A stretch of DNA of 6,055 nt, taken from the NCBI GenBank assembly GCA_029265335.1, contig JAJUJN010000134.1, positions 1-6,055 of the forward strand, in the 5' to 3' direction. Position 1 is the first letter of the stretch. Every line of letters starts with the position of its first letter. Of the stretch, positions 1 through 4,757 are shown piece by piece. The position numbers and the translations under genes were made by a program. This DNA is from Alcaligenaceae bacterium (GTDB lineage Bacteria; Pseudomonadota; Gammaproteobacteria; Burkholderiales; Burkholderiaceae_B). The notes under the pieces are model-generated. The model was given only the letters and a program-made list of their open reading frames with translations. It ran no database searches and was not told the DNA's origin.

Positions 1-965
1 TGGTAGTTGCCGGTAGCGGTCACGAAGATATCGGCCTTGTCGGCGGCCTCTTCCATGGTGACCACTTTGTAGCCCTCCATGGCGGCCTGCAGCGCGCAGA
101 TGGGGTCGATTTCGGTGACCCACACCTGGGCTCGCAGCGCGGCCAGGGCCTGGGCCGAGCCCTTGCCGACATCGCCAAAACCGCACACCACGGCGATCTT
201 GCCTGCCACCATCACGTCGGTGGCGCGCTTGATGCCGTCGACCAGCGATTCGCGGCAGCCATAGAGGTTGTCGAACTTCGACTTGGTGACCGAATCGTTG
301 ACGTTGATGGCGGCAAAAGCGAGCTCGCCCTTCTCGGCCATTTGGTAGAGGCGGTTCACACCCGTGGTGGTTTCTTCGGTAACACCCTTGATCTGGGCGA
401 GACGCGTGGAATACCAAGTGGGATCGCGTTCGAGCTGCCGGCGAATGCTGGCGAACAGCTCGGTTTCTTCTTCGCTGCCCGGGTTCTGCAGCACGGAAGC
501 GTCTTTTTCGGCCTTGGCACCCAGGTGCAACAGCAAGGTGGCATCGCCGCCGTCGTCGAGAATCATGTTGGCATGACGCCCTTCGGGCCATTCGAAGATC
601 TGGTGCGTGTAGGCCCAGTAATCGGCGAGCGATTCGCCTTTGATGGCGAACACGGGGGTGCCGCCGGCAGCGATGGCCGCAGCCGCGTGATCTTGGGTGG
701 AATAGATATTGCACGATGCCCAGCGCACCTCGGCCCCCAGAGCCTTGAGGGTTTCGATGAGCACAGCCGTTTGGATGGTCATGTGCAGGCTGCCAGCGAT
801 ACGCGCGCCCTTCAGCGGCTGCGCAGCGGCATATTCCTCGCGGATGGCCATCAGGCCTGGCATTTCGGTTTCGGCAATGGCGATCTCGCGACGACCCCAA
901 TCGGCCAGCGAGAGATCGGCAACACGGTAATCAACTTGTGTGGCGGGATCGGTAACGGTATTCAT
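1..965 (-). CDS. ahcY: S-adenosylhomocysteine hydrolase (adenosylhomocysteinase), C-terminus cut by the window edge
   Basis: Catalyses NAD-dependent reversible hydrolysis of S-adenosylhomocysteine to adenosine and homocysteine, clearing the product inhibitor of SAM-dependent methylation in the cytosol. The frame is open from ATG at 965 to the left edge, giving 321 codons of a family usually about 470 residues long. Visible landmarks are GSLHMT (58-63), SCNIYSTQD (84-92), LDDGGDAT (136-143), EETTTG (197-202), [16 protein letters not shown] (226-241, with the Lys228 and Asp232 expected in the active site) and the NAD-binding loop GFGDVGKG (262-269). Residues about 148-190 form the extra segment typical of many bacterial enzymes relative to the human form. 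The start is supported by GGAG at 975-972, six bases upstream, and by [25 protein letters not shown] resembling the usual N-terminus. The leader carries an SAH riboswitch. No frameshift is seen. The family identity is certain from the motifs. Confidence 0.98.
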   Translation of the reverse strand, partial: MNTVTDPATQVDYRVADLSLADWGRREIAIAETEMPGLMAIREEYAAAQPLKGARIAGSLHMTIQTAVLIETLKALGAEVRWASCNIYSTQDHAAAAIAAGGTPVFAIKGESLADYWAYTHQIFEWPEGRHANMILDDGGDATLLLHLGAKAEKDASVLQNPGSEEETELFASIRRQLERDPTWYSTRLAQIKGVTEETTTGVNRLYQMAEKGELAFAAINVNDSVTKSKFDNLYGCRESLVDGIKRATDVMVAGKIAVVCGFGDVGKGSAQALAALRAQVWVTEIDPICALQAAMEGYKVVTMEEAADKADIFVTATGNY

Positions 966-968
966 GGT

Positions 969-1010
969 GGACTCCGGTAAACCTGCATAGCCGGAGCATC
1001 CGAAAGGCTC
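969..1010 (-). promoter_or_regulatory. Expression platform: stem hiding the ahcY ribosome-binding site, with a competing hairpin
   Basis: Between the aptamer and the ATG, CTCCGG (996-991) is a perfect complement of CCGGAG (977-972), which contains the ahcY Shine-Dalgarno GGAG. After a 2-base bulge the stem can extend through GGA (1001-999) with TCC (971-969). This would close the ribosome-binding site. An alternative hairpin pairs GAGC (1010-1007) with GCTC (997-994) and uses part of the same CTCCGG strand, so the two are mutually exclusive. That suggests translational control, with ligand binding favouring the open form. The pairings are seen directly. The link to ligand state is inferred, because I cannot compute folding energies. 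Confidence 0.65.
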
Positions 1011-1034
1011 GAACGTCCCGGCACAGGGAAGATC

Positions 1035-1131
1035 GAGCGCCGTTACGACGAAAGAACCCCTGGGCCGATGCCGGGATTCGAATCGAACTTCCGAGCCTGG
1101 CGGGCCGTGCCCGTTGCAGCGCTCCTCGGAA
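1035..1131 (-). promoter_or_regulatory. SAH riboswitch aptamer upstream of ahcY
   Basis: Read on the minus strand, the leader contains the conserved SAH-riboswitch core: CCGAGGAGCGCTGCAACGGG (1129-1110), then GCCAGGCTCGG (1101-1091), then AACGGCGCTC (1044-1035). P1 is TTCCGAG (1131-1125) with CTCGGAA (1095-1089), 7 bp. A hairpin inside it pairs CGGGC (1113-1109) with GCCCG (1105-1101) around a 3-base loop. GAGCGC (1124-1119), inside the P1 loop, pairs with GCGCTC (1040-1035) outside it, making the 6-bp pseudoknot. The variable region folds as an optional P3: GAATCCC (1079-1073) with GGGGTTC (1060-1054), capped by GGC/GCC. The class is known to bind SAH and turn on ahcY-type genes. The match of sequence, fold and downstream gene makes this call strong. 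The ON direction here is inferred from the family. Confidence 0.94.
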
Positions 1132-1139
1132 TACTTCAC

Positions 1140-1145
1140 ATTGTA
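1140..1145 (-). promoter_or_regulatory. Putative ahcY -10 box (TACAAT)
   Basis: TACAAT on the minus strand (1145-1140) matches the sigma-70 -10 consensus at five of six bases. It would start transcription around 1133, just before the first base of riboswitch P1 at 1131, which is where a riboswitch transcript should begin. No good -35 lies at 16-18 bp: TTGATC at 1163-1158 is only 12 bp away. The promoter may therefore be weak in its -35 or helped by a factor. Confidence 0.5.
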
Positions 1146-1174
1146 CCGTTCGCCGGCGATCAAGTCGCCGCCCC

Positions 1175-1180
1175 TTGACA
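1175..1180 (+). promoter_or_regulatory. Possible -35 box (TTGACA) for the FAD oxidoreductase gene
   Basis: A perfect TTGACA on the plus strand lies 76 bp before the ATG of the FAD-dependent oxidoreductase gene. The hexamer expected 17 bp downstream (1198-1203, GAAGCT) is a poor -10, so this is only a candidate. It is the only consensus-like element I see for this gene in the divergent region. Confidence 0.25.
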
Positions 1181-1256
1181 CTCGCCGCCAATCCCGTGAA
1201 GCTTGCCCCTCCCCAAACATGGCGCCCCCAGGGCACCCCGGCAGGAGACTTCATTC

Positions 1257-2498
1257 ATGAAAGTGGTAGTGATCGGCAACGGGATCATCGGAGTTTGCAC
1301 CGCTGCCTGGCTGCAGCGCGATGGTCATGAGGTGATTTTTGTTGATCCTCTGCCACCCGGAGAAGCCTGCTCCTTCGGCAATGCCGGATCGCTTTCTCCC
1401 AGCGCTTGTCTGCCCGTGGGCATGCCCGGCATGTGGAAGAAAGTGCCCGGTTGGCTGCGCGACCCGCTCGGCCCCCTCACCGTTCGCTGGGGTTATCTGC
1501 CCAAAGTACTGCCGTGGCTGCTGCGCTTCCTGCACCACAGCCAACCGGCCGAAGTGCGACGAATCGCCACCGCGCTGCGTGGTCTGCTCGAACCCATTTT
1601 TGAATGCTACGAACCGCTGCTGCAACATGCCAATGTGGAATCACTGGTGCGGCGCACTGGCTGTCTTTACGTGTATTCGGGGCCAGAAGCGGCGAAGCAA
1701 TGGCAATGGGGCATGGACCTGCGTCGAAGCCTGGGCGTGGAGTTGCGCGATGTGGGGCAGGAAGAGCTCGAAACGCTCGAACCCGACCTCAAAGGACGCT
1801 TCCGCTTCGGGATTCTGGCACCCGAAAACGGCAGCACCCTCGACCCCAGCGCCCTGGTCAAAGGCCTGCACGCCCAATGCGAGCGCGACGGCGCGCGCAG
1901 TGTTCGCCGCCGCGTTGTGGCTTTCGAATGCAACAACCAAAGCGTGAGCGGCGTCACCCTGGACGACGGCGAAACCCTGGAATGCGATGGCGTGGTGATA
2001 GCGGGCGGCGCTTGGTCGGCCTATCTCACCCGGCAACTGGGCTTGAGAATTCCACTTGAAACCCAACGCGGCTATCACGTGACCGTTGAAAGCAACAACC
2101 TGGCACTTAAACACACCGTCATGGCCGTGGAACACAACTTGATGGTGAACCCCATGGCCCAGGGACTCCGCCTGGCTGGCTCCGTAGAGTTTGCGGGCCT
2201 CGAAGCGCCCCCAGATTATCGCCGTGCCGATGTACTGTTGCAGCACGGCAAAGCCATGTTCCCTCATTTGGATACCAGCGCCACCACGCGCTGGATGGGC
2301 CACCGTCCCTGCCTGCCCGACAGCCTGCCGGTGATCGGCCGCGTACCCAAAATCGAAAACGCCTGGTGCGCCTTCGGCCATGGCCACGTGGGCATGTGCG
2401 GCGGCGCCAGCACCGGGCGGGAAGTGGCCCGCCTGGTGGCTGGCAAAGCAAGCGAGATCGATCTCAAACCCTTTGCGCCGGAAAGATTTGCGGGTTAG
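1257..2498 (+). CDS. DadA-type FAD-dependent oxidoreductase (D-amino-acid dehydrogenase-like)
   Basis: A 413-residue protein of the DAO/DadA family, whose members oxidise D-amino acids, glycine-like compounds or other secondary and primary amines with FAD. The N-terminus is a dinucleotide-binding fold: VVVIGNGIIG (GxGxxG at 7-12) with Asp30 ending the second strand (VIFVDP). This is followed by SFGNAGSLSP (39-48), equivalent to the S-F-x-N-A-G segment of DadA. A C-terminal WMGHRPCLPDSLPVIG (346-361) and GHGHVGM (374-380) match the conserved flavin-contacting end of the family. Length is normal for DadA (about 410-430). The ATG at 1257 is chosen because AGGAG lies at 1243-1247 and the protein then begins directly at the FAD-binding strand. 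An upstream in-frame TTG (1203) would add 18 unrelated residues. It is divergent from ahcY and convergent with marR. The substrate cannot be assigned. Confidence 0.9.
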   Translation: MKVVVIGNGIIGVCTAAWLQRDGHEVIFVDPLPPGEACSFGNAGSLSPSACLPVGMPGMWKKVPGWLRDPLGPLTVRWGYLPKVLPWLLRFLHHSQPAEVRRIATALRGLLEPIFECYEPLLQHANVESLVRRTGCLYVYSGPEAAKQWQWGMDLRRSLGVELRDVGQEELETLEPDLKGRFRFGILAPENGSTLDPSALVKGLHAQCERDGARSVRRRVVAFECNNQSVSGVTLDDGETLECDGVVIAGGAWSAYLTRQLGLRIPLETQRGYHVTVESNNLALKHTVMAVEHNLMVNPMAQGLRLAGSVEFAGLEAPPDYRRADVLLQHGKAMFPHLDTSATTRWMGHRPCLPDSLPVIGRVPKIENAWCAFGHGHVGMCGGASTGREVARLVAGKASEIDLKPFAPERFAG

Positions 2499-2590
2499 CC
2501 GGGGTAATGAATCCCCTTGTCTCAATCCCGACCTATCCTGACCGGCTCAGTTCATGAGTCAGCCCTTTCGCTCGCGCTGATTGCTGTTCA

Positions 2591-2618
2591 CGCTGCCCTG
2601 ACCGGCAACATGGCAGCG
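2591..2618. terminator. Possible hairpin between convergent genes
   Basis: CGCTGCC (2591-2597) is a perfect inverted repeat of GGCAGCG (2612-2618) with a 14-base loop, in the 133-bp gap between the stop codons of the FAD oxidoreductase and marR. It could end transcription from both sides. Neither strand has a run of T after the stem, so an intrinsic terminator is not demonstrated. A weaker GGGG/CCCC stem with an 8-base loop starts just after the oxidoreductase stop, near 2501-2516. Confidence 0.3.
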
Positions 2619-2631
2619 CTGGGCCCACGCC

Positions 2632-3057
2632 TCAATCCCCCGGCCACTCCCGCGCCAGAATTCTGCGCAAAGCCAGAAAATCCTCTTCGCCCAGTGCTTC
2701 ACGCAGCTCGTCCTCGATCTGGCGGAGCTCGCGAGCGGCGCTGGCGGACATGTCCCGACCCTTGGCGCTGAACTGCAGCATGCGCACGCGAGCGTCGTGG
2801 GCCGAAGGCACGAACTCCACCAGGCCCAAACGCTCGGCTTCGCGGGCGAGCTGATGCACTGCCTGACGGGAGACGGCCAGGCGTCGGGCGAGCTCCGACA
2901 ACCCCACTGGGCGATGGCCCATGCGGGAGAAGAGGCGGTTCATAGCCGGCGTCACGCTACCGTAGCCATTGCGTACTGCGCCCTGCAGTACCCGTTCTTC
3001 CATCCATTCAGAACGAGCCAACAGGAGATTGCGGAGATAGGGGGCGGTCTGGGCCAT
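2632..3057 (-). CDS. MarR-family transcriptional regulator
   Basis: A 141-residue winged helix-turn-helix protein, probably a dimeric repressor released by a small organic ligand. From the ATG at 3057, the recognition region is VGLSELARRLAVSRQAVHQLAREAERLGLVE (51-81). The wing follows with the family's D-x-R signature at Asp88-Arg90. A helical C-terminus (about 96-141, rich in Glu, Arg and Ala) would serve dimerisation. The length is typical (about 140-160). A TTG at 3087 in the same frame would add ten residues but falls inside a palindromic operator. Neither start has a good Shine-Dalgarno, so the exact start is uncertain. The gene is divergent from the MmgE/PrpD gene, with two palindromes between them, which points to control of that gene and of itself. 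The ligand is unknown. Confidence 0.9.
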   Translation of the reverse strand: MAQTAPYLRNLLLARSEWMEERVLQGAVRNGYGSVTPAMNRLFSRMGHRPVGLSELARRLAVSRQAVHQLAREAERLGLVEFVPSAHDARVRMLQFSAKGRDMSASAARELRQIEDELREALGEEDFLALRRILAREWPGD

Positions 3058-3082
3058 AAGCGGACGTGTATGCGAAGGTTGC

Positions 3083-3126
3083 GTCAAGGAATCTTGACGG
3101 CTGCTTTCCCGTCAATTAACCTTGAC
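3083..3126. promoter_or_regulatory. Two 16-bp palindromes, likely MarR operators
   Basis: GTCAAGGAATCTTGAC (3083-3098) is a 6-bp inverted repeat with a 4-base centre. GTCAATTAACCTTGAC (3111-3126) has the same outer half-sites and differs only at a few central bases. Their centres are 28 bp apart. Alternating half-sites also make TTGACGG (3094-3100) complementary to CCGTCAA (3109-3115). They lie between divergent marR and MmgE/PrpD genes, where a MarR dimer normally binds. Operator use is inferred from size, symmetry and position. Confidence 0.7.
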
Positions 3127-3133
3127 AAATAAT
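3105..3133 (+). promoter_or_regulatory. Candidate promoter of the MmgE/PrpD gene
   Basis: AATAAT (3128-3133) matches the -10 consensus at five of six positions. TTTCCC (3105-3110), 17 bp upstream, is a weak -35 with three matches. The right-hand palindrome (3111-3126) would fill the spacer almost exactly, so a bound MarR dimer would block polymerase. Transcription would start near 3140, leaving a short leader with GGAG at 3144-3147. The reverse complement of the -10 region, TATTAT (3134-3129), could serve the marR direction. TTGACA at 3122-3127 is the better -35, but no acceptable -10 follows it at the right distance. Confidence 0.35.
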
Positions 3134-3153
3134 AACGCAATCTGGAGACAATC

Positions 3154-4632
3154 GTGGCGCTTTCTCTTACCGCCCACGTGGCCGATTTCATCGTGAACAC
3201 CACGGCGGCCGAGTTACCCGCGGAAGCACGGCGGGCGGCCTTGCGTGCCGCCATCGACACCTCGGGGGTGCTATTGGCCGGCGGTTCGGAAGAGGCCACA
3301 CAGATCATGCGCGAGTGGGTGGCAGCCCAGGGCAGCAATGGCGCTGCCACGGTGCCGGGGCTGCCCACGGGTGTGTCGCCAGCTTTGGCCGCTTTGGCCA
3401 ATGGCACCAGCGCGCACGCTCACGATTTCGACGACACTCAGGTGTCGGCCTACCCCGAACATATCTACGGTTTGATGACCCATCCCAGTGCGTCGGTGTG
3501 GGCGGCCACGCTGGCGGCTGCGGAGGCAGCGAACGCCTCAGGCGCCGACACCCTCACGGCCTATCTCCTCGGCCTGGAGGTGGCGTGCAAATTATGCGAG
3601 GCCGTCGACCCTTTGCATTACATCCGCGGCTTTCACACCACTGGCACCATGGGAATTTTTGGCGCCACGGCGGCTGCCTGTCGCCTGGGCGAGCTCACGG
3701 TGGCGCAAACCCAGCACGCACTGGGGCTGGCCGCCAGTATGGCGGCCGGGCTGCGCAGCAATTTTGGCAGCATGGCCAAGCCCTTGCATCCGGGGCGTGC
3801 CGCCGAAAGCGGTGTGATGGCGGCGGAGCTTGCCAAGCGCGGGTTTACGGCCAAGGGCGATGCGCTCGAAGCGCCAGGCGGTTTCTTCAAAACAGTGGCT
3901 GGCGATCTGCGCGCCAACGACCCGGCGCTGCTCGAGAATCCACTGTGGGGATACACACAAACCGGTTCGGCAGGCGTCAAGCCCGAACGCGTGATTGGCC
4001 GTTTGGGGCAACCCTGGTCTATTGTTCCTCCCGGGATTTCCATCAAGCCCTGGCCCAGTGTGGTGCTGTCGCACCCCTCCATGGCCACCTTGCTCGAGTT
4101 GATGCAGAGCCATCAGCTCAACGCCAACGATATCGCCCGCATCGAGGTGTATGCCGGCTCTACCGTTCGGCATATTCTTTATCAAATTCCACGTACCGGC
4201 ACTGAGGGCAAGTTCAGCCTGGTGTACTGCCTGGCTCTCATAGCCACACGCCAACGCGCCACGTTAGCGGATTTTCACAACGAAAGCCTGAATGACCCGG
4301 CGCTGCAAGCCATGATGCAGCGCGTGGTCTTGCAGGCCGACCCAGAAATGGACACTCGCGGCCTGCAACATATATCCAGCCGCATCGAGCTGGTGCTGCA
4401 CGACGGTCGGCGCTTGGTGAAGGAGGCCGGCGCCTACCCCGGCGGCATCGACAACCCGCTGAGCGAGCAAGCCCTGCAAGAAAAGTTCCAACATTGTGCT
4501 GCCGCCGCGCTGACTCCCGCAGGCGTTGCCACCACCTACGAAAATCTCTCGCAGCTCGAAGAACTCCCCCGCATCGGCGAACTCACGCAAGTCTGGCGCC
4601 AGGCCAGCTCAAGCCAGGGCGGGACAGCCTGA
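3154..4632 (+). CDS. MmgE/PrpD family protein (2-methylcitrate dehydratase / cis-aconitate decarboxylase-like fold)
   Basis: A 492-residue cytosolic protein of the MmgE/PrpD family, which includes 2-methylcitrate dehydratase, cis-aconitate decarboxylase and iminodisuccinate epimerase, and many members of unknown substrate. Typical segments are HAHDFDDT (88-95), THPSASVW (109-116), GFHTTGTMGIFGATAAACRLG (159 on), KPLHPGRAAESG (209-220) and IKPWPS (297-302), in the expected order. The acidic Asp91/Asp93/Asp94, His161 and Lys209 lie where the family places its active-site pocket. The all-helical domain runs to about residue 270 and the small lid domain follows. The start is GTG at 3154, preceded by GGAG (3144-3147) six bases away. 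It is divergent from marR with palindromes between, and a hydratase/dehydrogenase gene follows on the same strand after 125 bp. A dehydratase, decarboxylase or isomerase of a carboxylic acid is likely, but the substrate is unknown. It is not clearly PrpD of the methylcitrate cycle, since no prpB or prpC is present in the window. Confidence 0.93.
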   Translation: MALSLTAHVADFIVNTTAAELPAEARRAALRAAIDTSGVLLAGGSEEATQIMREWVAAQGSNGAATVPGLPTGVSPALAALANGTSAHAHDFDDTQVSAYPEHIYGLMTHPSASVWAATLAAAEAANASGADTLTAYLLGLEVACKLCEAVDPLHYIRGFHTTGTMGIFGATAAACRLGELTVAQTQHALGLAASMAAGLRSNFGSMAKPLHPGRAAESGVMAAELAKRGFTAKGDALEAPGGFFKTVAGDLRANDPALLENPLWGYTQTGSAGVKPERVIGRLGQPWSIVPPGISIKPWPSVVLSHPSMATLLELMQSHQLNANDIARIEVYAGSTVRHILYQIPRTGTEGKFSLVYCLALIATRQRATLADFHNESLNDPALQAMMQRVVLQADPEMDTRGLQHISSRIELVLHDGRRLVKEAGAYPGGIDNPLSEQALQEKFQHCAAAALTPAGVATTYENLSQLEELPRIGELTQVWRQASSSQGGTA

Positions 4633-4757
4633 TGGTATTGCCATGACGAAACGCGAGGTTTGTCTGCAACTTCGTTCTGAGGCGCTCGATTCGCACTTAC
4701 CGCAGCCCCGAGCCCTACTCCCACGCATCTCTTCATTTTGATGATTGACCCTTTATC

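Noticed and set aside
342..980. 212-residue open frame on the plus strand opposite ahcY
   Set aside because: It lies antisense to a certain ahcY gene, its low-complexity Gly/His-rich product resembles no family I know, and GC-rich codon bias opens such frames routinely.
1061..1087. tRNA-like 3' half (TTCGAATCCC followed by GGCATCGGCCCA) on the minus strand
   Set aside because: A T-arm cannot be paired properly: position 53 would be A opposite C and other stem pairs fail. There is no matching 5' half or anticodon arm, and the bases are explained by the P3 arm of the SAH riboswitch.
1203..1256. Upstream TTG start extending the FAD oxidoreductase by 18 residues
   Set aside because: The extension has no family resemblance and no ribosome-binding site, while the ATG at 1257 has AGGAG nine bases upstream and begins at the FAD-binding strand.
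1641..2525. 294-residue open frame on the minus strand opposite the FAD oxidoreductase
   Set aside because: It is antisense to a gene with clear FAD-binding motifs, and its translation shows no family features.
2521..2639. Short direct repeats in the convergent gap: CTCAATCCC (2521, 2631) and CCTGACCGGC (2537, 2597)
   Set aside because: The two pairs have different spacings (110 and 60 bp), so they do not form an array or a target-site duplication. At 9-10 bp they may be chance.
3122..3150. Promoter using the perfect TTGACA at 3122-3127 for the MmgE/PrpD gene
   Set aside because: At 17 bp the -10 would be GAGACA, which overlaps the Shine-Dalgarno. The better GACAAT at 19 bp would start transcription after the GTG.
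4643..4741. 32-codon open frame (MTKREVCLQLRSEALD...) between the MmgE/PrpD and hydratase genes
   Set aside because: It has no convincing ribosome-binding site, membrane segment or known leader-peptide feature, and a frame this short is expected by chance.
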